A DNA stretch of 21,298 nucleotides from Alphaproteobacteria bacterium (GTDB lineage Bacteria; Pseudomonadota; Alphaproteobacteria; Rickettsiales; JAIXRX01): the NCBI GenBank assembly GCA_027485005.1, contig JAIXRX010000177.1, positions 1-21,298 of the forward strand, given 5' to 3'. This document shows positions 14,937-21,298 of this stretch, in pieces. Position numbers and translations under genes: made by a program. Numbering within the stretch: the stretch's first letter is position 1; every line of letters starts with the position of its first letter. The notes below the pieces were generated by a model. It made no database searches. It had not been told where the DNA came from and saw only the letters and a list, made by a program, of their open reading frames with translations.

Positions 14937-15501
14937 CCACAAACCCCTGCGCCGTGAATTTATAGACCGGGGCTGAACTTTTCCCGGCTTTAACACCCGC
15001 CATAGTAAAATCCACCGTCGGATCGAGATGGTCGGCATATTGCGCCACCCATGCAAGCCACTGAGCCTGTTCTGGTTCGGCGGCGCTCGGCAATGCCTGC
15101 ATCGCCTCCAGATATAGGCGCGTACGGCGGGCAATTTCCATGTCGCGTAGGGCGATCTTCAGGCGGCGTATTTTCTGGCGCTCGGTGGCAAATTCGGGGG
15201 CTTGGATGCGGCGTTGGTCGTTAATGGTTGCCAGGTGCTTGGTGTCGCGCTCCACCACGGCAACAGTTTGCGTCTGGACGGTGGCCGGGCGCAGATGCTC
15301 TTTTCTAGTGCTCACACCGTAGGATTTCTTTGTCCAATACCCGCGCGGTGGACGCGGAATACTCATCTTCTTGCAGATTTTGGCGAGGCCGACATCGGAG
15401 ATGCCGTAGCGCTTCGCCACCTGCATCATGGGTTCTGCCCATATTTCCTCGTAGAGTTTTTCGCGCTCGAATAGCAGAGTTTCGGCAGCTTCTTTGCTCA
15501 T
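14929..15501 (-). CDS. Putative helix-turn-helix protein
   Basis: A 190-residue protein. Residues about 14-57 carry a conserved pattern, REKLYEEIWAEPMMQVAKRY, followed by GISDVGLAKICKKMSIPRPP and GYW. This is found at the N-terminus of many uncharacterised bacterial proteins and looks like a helix-turn-helix. The remainder is charged and helical with no recognisable catalytic motif. The ATG at 15501 overlaps the stop of the XRE gene by 4 bp, so the two are co-translated and may act together as a regulatory pair. The function is not known. Confidence 0.7.
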   Translation of the reverse strand: MSKEAAETLLFEREKLYEEIWAEPMMQVAKRYGISDVGLAKICKKMSIPRPPRGYWTKKSYGVSTRKEHLRPATVQTQTVAVVERDTKHLATINDQRRIQAPEFATERQKIRRLKIALRDMEIARRTRLYLEAMQALPSAAEPEQAQWLAWVAQYADHLDPTVDFTMAGVKAGKSSAPVYKFTAQGFVDD

Positions 15502-15737
15502 GCCTGCATCAGCTCCGTTACCGGCACGCGCAGCGCGCAGGCGATTTTCAACATCTCATCCAGGGCGATTTCGTTTTTGCCGAGTTCGTATTGATCGAGC
15601 AGGCTTTCGGAGATGCCGGTGAGTTTAGCCAGTTTGCGTAGCGTCAGCTTTCGCGCGCTGCGGCGCTCGTGGATATTACGCCCGATGGTCAGGCGCAGAT
15701 GGCGTAACAGGTGGGTGCTGTAAATGTCATGTCTCAT
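15498..15737 (-). CDS. XRE-family transcriptional regulator
   Basis: A 79-residue protein that is essentially one Cro/C1-type HTH domain. IGRNIHERRSARKLTLRKLA, the turn GISESLLDQYELGKNEIALDE and the closing helix MLKIACALRVPVTEL (residues about 18-77) match the family. Such small proteins act as dimeric repressors or as controller proteins of restriction systems. It is divergent from arsR and starts 101 bp away. An inverted repeat (15728-15757) overlaps its own start and -10 region, suggesting autoregulation. It is first in the unit with the 15501 gene. Confidence 0.88.
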   Translation of the reverse strand: MRHDIYSTHLLRHLRLTIGRNIHERRSARKLTLRKLAKLTGISESLLDQYELGKNEIALDEMLKIACALRVPVTELMQA

Positions 15738-15772
15738 TCTCTATCGGATAAGACATGTGCAGCTGCGGTCAA
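15728..15772 (-). promoter_or_regulatory. xre promoter and autoregulatory inverted repeat
   Basis: On the minus strand TTGACC (plus 15767-15772), a 16-bp spacer and TATCCG (15745-15750) form a weak promoter whose -10 box ends 7 nt before the ATG at 15737. No Shine-Dalgarno sequence is seen, so the message may be leaderless. CATGTCT (15728-15734) and AGACATG (15751-15757) are a perfect 7-bp inverted repeat bracketing the -10 and start codon, a likely XRE operator. Confidence 0.4.
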
Positions 15773-15788
15773 GCCTCAAGTGTAAGCA

Positions 15789-15837
15789 AATATGTCCATA
15801 GTCATTGACATATTAAACGTGTCCACTATGATTGACA
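15789..15837 (+). promoter_or_regulatory. ars promoter with two TGTC-N10-GACA operators
   Basis: TTGACA (15805-15810), a 16-bp spacer and TATGAT (15827-15832) form a near-consensus promoter. AATATGTC (15789-15796) and GACATATT (15807-15814) are a perfect 8-bp inverted repeat overlapping the -35. A second TGTC-N10-GACA lies 27 bp downstream (15120 is not meant; the arms are 15820-15823 and 15834-15837) over the -10. They fit ArsR operators that block polymerase until As(III) binds. The expected transcription start coincides with the arsR ATG. Confidence 0.7.
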
Positions 15838-15838
15838 T

Positions 15839-16186
15839 ATGAACCTTGACACCGCCATCATCGCGTTATCCGCGCTCTCGCAGGAAACCCGCCTGCGGGT
15901 GTTTAAGCTGCTTATTGAATATGGGCGCGGTGGCACGGCGGCGGGGACGTTGAGCGATCAGCTCGACATCCCGCACAACACGTTATCGTTTCATTTGTCG
16001 CATTTAAGTCATGCTGGGCTGGTGACTTCCCGCAAGCAAGGCCGCTCGGTCATCTACGCCGCGAATTGTGATGCGATGGAAGGCTTGCTGGCGTACCTGC
16101 GCGAAAACTGCTGCATTCGTGAGGAAAACTGCGATGCGGATTGCAAGCCGCGAACTAACCCGAAAACCAAAAGGAAAAAATCATGA
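15839..16186 (+). CDS. arsR: ArsR arsenic-responsive repressor
   Basis: A 115-residue winged-helix ArsR/SmtB repressor. The DNA-recognition helix region is about 42-57 (DIPHNTLSFHLSHLSHAG) and the wing about 62-75. The C-terminal tail has C91, C92 and C98, the CC-x5-C spacing of the As(III) site in the Acidithiobacillus-type ArsR, plus C102. These replace the classic alpha-3 cysteines, which are absent. The ATG at 15839 lies within 7 nt of the -10 box and has no Shine-Dalgarno sequence, implying a leaderless message. It overlaps the next gene by 4 bp (ATGA) and would repress the whole ars-chr operon. Confidence 0.93.
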   Translation: MNLDTAIIALSALSQETRLRVFKLLIEYGRGGTAAGTLSDQLDIPHNTLSFHLSHLSHAGLVTSRKQGRSVIYAANCDAMEGLLAYLRENCCIREENCDADCKPRTNPKTKRKKS

Positions 16187-16638
16187 AACTTTCAGATGTG
16201 AAGCAAGCACTCGCAGGATTACCTGCCGTGAATTTCAAGCTGCCCGATGGGTCAGCGGTGCCGCAACATTTCCATGTCACCGAGGTGGGGTTGGTCACGA
16301 AGCACTTCATCGATTGCGGCGGAGTGGAGCGCAAAGAAACGGTCGTCAATTTCCAGCTATGGGAAGCAGGTGACTACGACCACCGCCTTGCCCCGCAGAA
16401 ATTTCTGCACATCCTCAATCTTTCCAAGAAAGTGCTGGGTGACGCCGAGGAATTGAATATCGAAGTGGAGTATCAGCAGGATACGATTGGTAAATTCGAT
16501 CTGGAGTTTGATGGCACGGACTTCATTCTCGCCACCAAGCAAACTGCATGTCTGGCGCAGGATGCCTGCGGGATTCCTCCAAAGGAAATGCCAGCCAAAG
16601 CCACTTCCAGCTGCGCTCCTAAAAGCGGGTGCTGCTGA
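16183..16638 (+). CDS. DUF6428-like protein of arsenic operons
   Basis: A 151-residue protein resembling a family commonly found beside arsR and arsC in bacterial arsenic operons (I recall DUF6428). The main domain (1 to about 120) includes FHVTEVGLVTKHFIDCGG and a region around LWEAGDYDHRL. The tail is cysteine-rich, with six cysteines in the last 30 residues including a terminal CC, suggesting metalloid binding. The start overlaps the arsR stop (ATGA) and the stop overlaps arsC by one base. The biochemical role is unknown. Confidence 0.78.
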   Translation: MKLSDVKQALAGLPAVNFKLPDGSAVPQHFHVTEVGLVTKHFIDCGGVERKETVVNFQLWEAGDYDHRLAPQKFLHILNLSKKVLGDAEELNIEVEYQQDTIGKFDLEFDGTDFILATKQTACLAQDACGIPPKEMPAKATSSCAPKSGCC

Positions 16639-17111
16639 TGAAGCGTGTATTTGTTCTCTGCACCGGTAACTCCTGCCGTAGCGTGATGGCCGAAGGGTTG
16701 CTTAACCACTACGGCAAAGACAAAATCCTCGCCTTCAGCGCCGGTAGTTCGCCGACGGGCAATGTTCACCCGATGAGCCTTACCACACTCAAGCGCCACG
16801 GCATGAATGACCAAGGCTATCGCAGCAAGTCTTGGGATGAGTTCAAAGACCAGCCCATCGACATCCTAATTACCGTCTGTGACAACGCCGCTGGCGAAAC
16901 TTGCCCGATTTTCTCCGGCGCACCTATCAAGGCACATTGGGGCGTGCCAGACCCGGCACATTTCCAAGGCACGCAAGCCGAGATAGAAGCTGAATTTGAC
17001 CGCGTATTCACTATGCTTGAGAAACGTGTAAAAGCCTTCCTGCATTTGCCGCTGGAGCAATTGGACAAGGAAGAGCTTCGCCAGAAGCTCAACGCCATTG
17101 GCAGAGTGTGA
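16638..17111 (+). CDS. arsC: Thioredoxin-coupled arsenate reductase (LMW-PTPase fold)
   Basis: A 157-residue enzyme reducing As(V) to As(III) for export. It has the P-loop CTGNSCR (C8-x5-R14) of low-molecular-weight phosphatases, WGVPDP with the general-acid aspartate, and the resolving pair C81 and C89 in VCDNAAGETCPIF. These three cysteines define the thioredoxin-dependent type rather than the glutaredoxin type. The start at 16638 overlaps the previous stop (TGATG); an ATG 9 bp earlier is less likely. It overlaps the next gene by 4 bp. All catalytic residues are intact. Confidence 0.93.
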   Translation: MKRVFVLCTGNSCRSVMAEGLLNHYGKDKILAFSAGSSPTGNVHPMSLTTLKRHGMNDQGYRSKSWDEFKDQPIDILITVCDNAAGETCPIFSGAPIKAHWGVPDPAHFQGTQAEIEAEFDRVFTMLEKRVKAFLHLPLEQLDKEELRQKLNAIGRV

Positions 17112-18226
17112 GCATGTTCATGCAAGCCGCATCAGAACAGGCAGAAAACCAAGCAGATGTTGTCATTATCGGCGGTGGTCAGGCGGCGCTGGCGACGGCT
17201 TATTTCCTTCGGCACTTGCAGCTACGGGTGGTTATTCTGGATGCGGGCAATACGCCGGGTGGCGCGTGGGTGCATGGCTGGGAATCGCTGCATCTGTTTT
17301 CCCCCGCGTCATGGAGTTCGCTTCCGGGGCGCATGATGCCAGCAACAGAAGGCGAGTATCCATCGCGCGGAGAAATCATCCACTATCTCACCGACTATGA
17401 GCAGCACTACCAATTTGACATCAAGCGTCCGGTCGTGGTGCAGGCGGTCGAAAGCGCGCCTGACAGCCTTACCGTCCATACCGATCAAGGCGCATGGAAA
17501 GCACGCGCCGTGGTAAGCGCGACGGGGACATGGACGCATCCTTATATTCCCGATTATCCCGAACGCGAGCTGTTTAAAGGCGAGCAAATTCACTCAGCGC
17601 ATTATCAGGAACCGAGCCCATACAAAAACAAGAGAGTCCTAATCGTGGGCGGCGGCAACTCCGGCGCGCAGATAGTGGCAGAGCTTTCCGCCGTGGCGCG
17701 CACCACATGGGTGACAACCGAACCACCTGTTTTCCTGCCGGATGATGTGGATGGACGCGTGCTTTTTGAACGTGCCACGCAGCGCTGGAAAGCGCATCAG
17801 GAAGGCCGCACGGTCGATATTCCCGTCGGCGGGCTTGGCGATATTGTGATGGTCGCACCCGTACGGGAAGCGCGTGAGCGGAATGCATTGGAATCAGTTC
17901 GGCCTTTTGCACGTTTCGTTGAAGATGGCGTTGTCTGGCCGGACGGCGCGCATCTTCAGTACGATGCCGTTATCTGGTGTACGGGATTTCGCCCTGCGCT
18001 GGAACATCTGACCTCACTGGGCGTGGTCGAGCCGGATGGCAAGGTTCAGGTGAACGGCACGCATGCTATCAAAGAGCCCCGCCTATGGCTGATAGGTTAC
18101 GGCGATTGGGTGGGTTACGCCTCCGCCACGCTGGTCGGCGTCATGCGCTCGGCAAAAGAAACAGCGAAAGAAATTGAAGCTATGCTGAGCCCATCCTCTC
18201 AACAACTCTCCGATACAGGCACATGA
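17108..18226 (+). CDS. arsO: ArsO-like FAD/NAD(P)H flavin monooxygenase
   Basis: A 372-residue two-dinucleotide-domain flavoprotein. The FAD motif is GGGQAA (22-27) and the NAD(P)H motif GGGNSG (181-186). ATGTWTHP (138-145) and a late motif CTGFRPAL match flavin-containing monooxygenases. Proteins of this type are recurrent members of ars operons and are called ArsO; the exact substrate is unsettled. It is coupled to arsC upstream and acr3 downstream by 4-bp overlaps. The gene symbol rests on family and context; a thioredoxin-reductase-like role is an alternative. Confidence 0.82.
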   Translation: MSMFMQAASEQAENQADVVIIGGGQAALATAYFLRHLQLRVVILDAGNTPGGAWVHGWESLHLFSPASWSSLPGRMMPATEGEYPSRGEIIHYLTDYEQHYQFDIKRPVVVQAVESAPDSLTVHTDQGAWKARAVVSATGTWTHPYIPDYPERELFKGEQIHSAHYQEPSPYKNKRVLIVGGGNSGAQIVAELSAVARTTWVTTEPPVFLPDDVDGRVLFERATQRWKAHQEGRTVDIPVGGLGDIVMVAPVREARERNALESVRPFARFVEDGVVWPDGAHLQYDAVIWCTGFRPALEHLTSLGVVEPDGKVQVNGTHAIKEPRLWLIGYGDWVGYASATLVGVMRSAKETAKEIEAMLSPSSQQLSDTGT

Positions 18227-19260
18227 TGAGCAATTCCCCCCTCGGTTATTTCGAGCGTTACCTTTCTTTATGGGTTGCGCTGTGCATCGCTGCCGGTGTT
18301 AGCCTTGGTGTGGTAGTGCCTTCCATTTTCCAAACCATCGCCGCAATGGAATATGCCAGCGTGAATCTCGTGGTGGCGGTGTTGATATGGGTAATGATCT
18401 ACCCGATGATGGTGAGCGTCGATTTCGCCAGTATCAAGGATGTTGGCCGCAAGCCAAAGGGACTCTGTATCACGCTGGTCATTAACTGGCTGGTGAAGCC
18501 GTTCACCATGGCAGCCCTCGGCGTGTTGTTTTTCGAGCATGTATTCGCTGGGCTGGTCGCCCCCGAAACGGCCAAGGAATACATCGCGGGGATGATTCTG
18601 CTCGGCGTTGCGCCCTGCACGGCGATGGTGTTCGTCTGGAGCCAGATGGTGCGTGGTGATGCCAACTACACGCTGGTGCAGGTGTCGATAAACGACATCA
18701 TTATGATCTTCGCCTTCGCGCCTATTGCCGCGCTTCTGCTGGGCGTGACGGATATTATCGTGCCATGGGAAACATTACTCCTTTCCACCATCCTCTATGT
18801 GCTGATTCCTCTGGCCGCCGGATATGTCACCCGTAAAAAGCTGGATGGTGCCGGTAACGTGCAACGCATTGCGTCGTTTACTGCCAAATTAAAGCCGTTC
18901 TCTATCATCGGCTTGCTCGCTACCGTGGTGTTGCTGTTCGGATTTCAGGCGCAGACGATTCTGGATAAGCCACTGGTCATCGGCCTCATTGCCGTGCCGC
19001 TCATCATTCAGAGCTATGGCATTTTCTTCATCGCTTATGCTTGGGCATATCTCTGGCGCGTGCCGTTTACCATCGCAGCACCCGCCGCGCTCATCGGCAC
19101 GTCCAACTTCTTCGAGCTGGCGGTTGCGGTAGCCATCAGCCTGTTCGGGCTTAACTCCGGCGCGGCGCTGGCCACGGTAGTCGGCGTGCTGGTCGAAGTG
19201 CCGGTGATGCTGTCGCTGGTAGCCTTTGCCAACAAAACCCGTGGCCGGTTCTCCGCATGA
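18223..19260 (+). CDS. acr3: ACR3-type arsenite efflux permease
   Basis: A 345-residue inner-membrane protein with about ten hydrophobic segments, of the ACR3 branch of the bile/arsenite/riboflavin transporter superfamily. It contains the conserved GVAPCTAMVFVWS with C132, and GTSNFFELAVAVAISLFG with E298, both characteristic of the arsenite pathway. It expels As(III) made by ArsC. The first codons are ATGATG, so the start may be one residue later. It overlaps the oxidoreductase gene and chrA by 4 bp each. The length is normal. Confidence 0.95.
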   Translation: MMSNSPLGYFERYLSLWVALCIAAGVSLGVVVPSIFQTIAAMEYASVNLVVAVLIWVMIYPMMVSVDFASIKDVGRKPKGLCITLVINWLVKPFTMAALGVLFFEHVFAGLVAPETAKEYIAGMILLGVAPCTAMVFVWSQMVRGDANYTLVQVSINDIIMIFAFAPIAALLLGVTDIIVPWETLLLSTILYVLIPLAAGYVTRKKLDGAGNVQRIASFTAKLKPFSIIGLLATVVLLFGFQAQTILDKPLVIGLIAVPLIIQSYGIFFIAYAWAYLWRVPFTIAAPAALIGTSNFFELAVAVAISLFGLNSGAALATVVGVLVEVPVMLSLVAFANKTRGRFSA

Positions 19261-20402
19261 AACAGGATAGCTACATCTCCATCTTCCTGACCTTTCTTCG
19301 TTTCGGCCTGCTGGCGTGGGGCGGACCCGTCGCGCAGATTGCCATGATCCGCGACGAGTTGGTGGAGCGCCGGGGCTGGATTACGCCGGAGAAATTCCGT
19401 CGCACGCTCGCGGTGTATCAAGCGCTGCCGGGACCGGAGGCGCATGAGCTTTGCGTCTATTTCGGCATGATCCGCGCTGGTCGCTGGGGCGGATTCCTTG
19501 CGGGGCTCGGCTTCATGCTGCCGGGGCTGTTGCTCATGCTGCTCCTTGCGTGGGGCTATCAGCATTATGGCGCTGCGGCGCTGCTGCCTCTGTTTGGTGG
19601 TGTTGCGCCTGCCGTCACCGCGATGATCGTTCGCGCCGCGCACCGAATCGGGACGCAGGTGCTGGTGGACAAATCGCATTGGGTGGCCGCGCTTGCTGCC
19701 GTGGCACTCACGCTGCTGGGTGTGCATTTCCTGTTGGTATTCATCGTATGCGCCGCATGGCAGGCGCTGTGGTCTGCCGGTCGCCGCCGCGCTGCCGCCA
19801 TTACTGGCGCGGCCTTAATCGCTACTGCTATCGCCATTGGCCTAATGTTCCCCGTATCTGGCATCATCAGCACGGGTGGTACGGGTAACTTGCTTATCGA
19901 AGGCCTGAAGGCCGGGTTACTCTCCTTTGGCGGCGCGTACACGGCGATTCCCTTCCTGCAAAGCAGCATGGTTGGCCATTACCCCGCGATCACCCAGCAG
20001 GTGTTCCTCGACGGTATCGCGCTGGGCAGCGTGATTCCTGCGCCGCTGATTATCTTCGGCACGTTCCTCGGCTTTGCTGCGGATGGATTCACCGGGGCGC
20101 TGCTGATGACACTCGGCATCTTCGCACCTGCCTTTGCGTTTACGCTGCTCGGGCATAACCAGCTGGAGCGTATCATCGAAAACAAGGCGCTGCATGGCGC
20201 GCTGGATGGTATCTCCGCCGCCGTGGTGGGGCTTCTTGCCATCACCGCGCTACAGATATTTCAAAGCGTCATCATCGGCTGGCAGCAGGCATTGCTATTT
20301 GCCGCTGCATTGGCCGCGTTTTATCTCATCAAAAGCAAATGGGCGATTCCGGGCGTGATACTCGCCTGCGGTATTACAGGCTGGCTGGTGATTCCCGCGT
20401 GA
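19257..20402 (+). CDS. chrA: Chromate transporter ChrA
   Basis: A 381-residue long-chain CHR protein with two homologous halves. The first opens with FLRFGLLAWGGPVAQIAMIR and has ALPGPEAHEL; the second opens with GLKAGLLSFGGAYTAIPFLQ and has a GSVIPAPLIIFGTFLGF segment. Both halves contain multiple membrane spans. It exports chromate. It is joined to acr3 by a 4-bp overlap, so chromate export is made with the arsenic genes and would be under ArsR. Its end overlaps the convergent doxX-like gene by 29 bp, leaving no room for a terminator. Confidence 0.93.
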   Translation: MKQDSYISIFLTFLRFGLLAWGGPVAQIAMIRDELVERRGWITPEKFRRTLAVYQALPGPEAHELCVYFGMIRAGRWGGFLAGLGFMLPGLLLMLLLAWGYQHYGAAALLPLFGGVAPAVTAMIVRAAHRIGTQVLVDKSHWVAALAAVALTLLGVHFLLVFIVCAAWQALWSAGRRRAAAITGAALIATAIAIGLMFPVSGIISTGGTGNLLIEGLKAGLLSFGGAYTAIPFLQSSMVGHYPAITQQVFLDGIALGSVIPAPLIIFGTFLGFAADGFTGALLMTLGIFAPAFAFTLLGHNQLERIIENKALHGALDGISAAVVGLLAITALQIFQSVIIGWQQALLFAAALAAFYLIKSKWAIPGVILACGITGWLVIPA

Positions 20403-20880
20403 GCCGCTTATCCAGCGACCATCGGCCACCACCCACGGCCAGCATATAACCCGCCCCCATGAGCATTGCCCAATCCAGCCGGGTTTCGTGCATGAAGCTC
20501 CAGAAGCCATAGCGTTTCAGTTCCCGCACATAGAAGGTGATGTTTTCCGTCACCACCCAATCATGCCCCATCCATACCGGGATTTTGGTCGCCGTGATCG
20601 CTACCAGCATCGTGATAATCAGCGGCACGGCAGCAAAGCGCGTGAACAGCCCCAGCAGGATAAGTGACCCGCAGATGATTTCCACCCAACCGACAAAGGG
20701 ACCTGTCAATTCAGGATAGGGAATGCCCATTTTAATGAAACGCCCTGTGCCGAGGATTTCAGGGTAGATTAGCTTCTGTATGCCTTCCGGGATGAACACA
20801 CCTGCCAGCGCCAGACGAATGAAAATCGTCCAACGTGACGCTTGGGTGGTAAGCAGGCAGGTGAGTTTTTCACATTTCAT
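20374..20880 (-). CDS. DoxX-family membrane protein
   Basis: A 168-residue protein with four predicted membrane segments (about 17-36, 60-80, 84-103 and 137-153). The first region, RLALAGVFIPEGIQKLIYPE, and GPFVGWVEIICGSLILLGLFTR are typical of DoxX-like proteins, which are linked to membrane redox or stress functions. The real substrate is unknown. It converges on chrA with a 29-bp overlap of coding ends. Its candidate promoter would give a leaderless message. Similar genes accompany metal resistance operons. Confidence 0.85.
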   Translation of the reverse strand: MKCEKLTCLLTTQASRWTIFIRLALAGVFIPEGIQKLIYPEILGTGRFIKMGIPYPELTGPFVGWVEIICGSLILLGLFTRFAAVPLIITMLVAITATKIPVWMGHDWVVTENITFYVRELKRYGFWSFMHETRLDWAMLMGAGYMLAVGGGRWSLDKRLTRESPASL

Positions 20881-20886
20881 GCAGGC

Positions 20887-20915
20887 ATCATAAACGCACT
20901 ATGCGGCCATGTCAC
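20887..20915 (-). promoter_or_regulatory. Candidate doxX promoter
   Basis: On the minus strand GTGACA (plus 20910-20915), a 17-bp spacer and TATGAT (20887-20892) each match five of six consensus bases. The -10 ends 6 nt before the ATG at 20880, so the transcript would start at or next to the start codon. The stretch 20881-21179 holds this promoter and the arm-type repeats but no other gene I can support. Confidence 0.5.
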
Positions 20916-21025
20916 CCGCAAGCATAGCGAGCGCAAAACCGCGACGGTATTCACAATGTCGAAGTCGGTAGGTGCGCCCCGCCAAGTTTCTACACTCAAA
21001 CCGCATATTTGGCATTCAAACCAAC

Positions 21026-21062
21026 TGTCCCGAAATGTCCCGTATGGGACAGTGGTGGGACA
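21026..21062. promoter_or_regulatory. Right arm-type integrase sites: paired TGTCCC and GGGACA
   Basis: TGTCCC occurs at 21026-21031 and 21036-21041, and its complement GGGACA at 21046-21051 and 21057-21062, spaced 10-11 bp. The left end carries three GGGACA copies with the same spacing. The segment 21055-21065 matches 274-284 exactly. Regular helical spacing near both attachment sites suggests arm-type sites for integrase or excisionase. Confidence 0.6.
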
Positions 21063-21179
21063 CTTGCTGTCAAATACCGGCAACATTGGGCGAACGCGCA
21101 CAAAAGACTTGCATCGGCAGGCTGTTGAATTTATTGTCGTAGTGTATTGTAAGATATTGTAAAGAATCACGAAAATCAC

Positions 21180-21239
21180 TCTTGAAAACTGCCGAGGGGG
21201 CAACTCCTCCGTGAGTTCGAATCTCACAGCTTCCGCCAT
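21180..21239 (+). repeat. attR: displaced 3' end of tRNA-Ser
   Basis: An exact 60-bp copy of 197-256, containing the anticodon loop, variable arm, T arm, acceptor 3' strand and CCA but no 5' half. It is the original chromosomal 3' end of the tRNA gene, left behind at the right junction. Together with attL it defines the island. Confidence 0.95.
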
Positions 21240-21284
21240 TTGATACAATCAGCTTGATTGAGCATCTTATCAAATGGTTTTCTT
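21237..21284 (+). terminator. Probable original tRNA-Ser terminator
   Basis: CATTTGATA (21237-21245) pairs with TATCAAATG (21268-21276), and inside it CAATCA (21246-21251) pairs with TGATTG (21255-21260). A T-rich stretch GTTTTCTT follows. The structure begins at the CCA end of the displaced tRNA fragment, where a tRNA terminator belongs. It is AT-rich, so efficiency is uncertain. Confidence 0.5.
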
Positions 21285-21298
21285 AATTCATAACAAAG

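Noticed and set aside
19035..19727. 230-residue minus-strand frame opposite acr3 and chrA
   Set aside because: Antisense to two clear transporter genes; composition is Arg/Ala/His-rich and no motif is seen.
20877..21248. 123-residue minus-strand frame covering attR and the doxX upstream region
   Set aside because: Its N-terminal part is simply the antisense reading of the tRNA-Ser 3' end, a well-known source of false genes. It also covers the arm-type repeats and doxX promoter.
1..21298. CRISPR array, insertion sequence, prophage structural genes or conjugation genes
   Set aside because: No regularly spaced repeat-spacer units, transposase, capsid, terminase, relaxase or secretion ATPase motifs were found on either strand.

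Overview
The window holds one complete integrative genomic island of about 21 kb with a few bases of host chromosome at each end. It sits in a tRNA-Ser(UGA) gene. The intact tRNA (166-255) forms the left junction, and an exact 60-bp copy of its 3' part (197-256) recurs at 21180-21239 as the right junction. A tyrosine integrase, an AlpA/excisionase-like protein, a primase-like pair and clustered integrase-arm-type motifs at both ends fit a mobile island that excises and perhaps replicates. No capsid, relaxase or conjugation genes are visible, so it is not self-transmissible on this evidence. The host is probably a member of the Pseudomonadota, perhaps an alphaproteobacterium, judging from family resemblance of the integrase, AlpA-like and primase genes and the CCA-encoding tRNA. 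This assignment is inference only.

Layout, left to right. (1) 1-165: chromosomal flank with a 41-nt duplicate of the 5' half of the tRNA. (2) 166-255: tRNA-Ser/attL. (3) 328-1769: two AT-rich genes of unknown function, each carrying an RNxxxH (HEPN-like) motif, the first membrane-anchored. (4) 1893-6399: mobility and replication module: integrase, unknown protein, AlpA-like protein behind a structured leader, small primase-like protein, and a Toprim + DUF3987 protein whose gene contains mirror-symmetric GCTAC/GTAGC iteron arrays. (5) 6595-14417 (minus strand): a type I restriction-modification operon in the order rhh - hsdM - HEPN - MNT::hsdS - mrr - hsdR. (6) 14542-15737 (minus): small regulatory or phage-like genes, including an XRE regulator. 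(7) 15839-20402 (plus): a six-gene arsenic and chromate resistance operon (arsR, DUF6428, thioredoxin-type arsC, arsO-like, acr3, chrA), every junction overlapping by 1-11 bp. (8) 20374-20880 (minus): a DoxX-like membrane protein. (9) 21180-21298: attR and a hairpin that looks like the displaced tRNA terminator.

The most striking feature is the restriction operon. A complete HEPN toxin gene (motif RX4HXY) lies between hsdM and hsdS. The matching MNT antitoxin nucleotidyltransferase (motif GSX10DXD) is not a separate gene but the N-terminal domain of the HsdS specificity subunit. An Mrr-type nuclease with a PUA/EVE-like N-terminus is also in the operon. I infer that toxin control is physically tied to the restriction complex, so that damage to or inhibition of the complex could free a ribonuclease. 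This would parallel the known latent anticodon nuclease PrrC encoded in a type I hsd locus.

Other signals of interest are the iteron arrays (candidate origin of the excised island), a three-way-junction-like leader that would hide the ribosome binding site of the AlpA-like gene, and three promoters (xre, arsR, doxX) whose -10 boxes sit about 6-7 nt before the ATG, implying leaderless messages.
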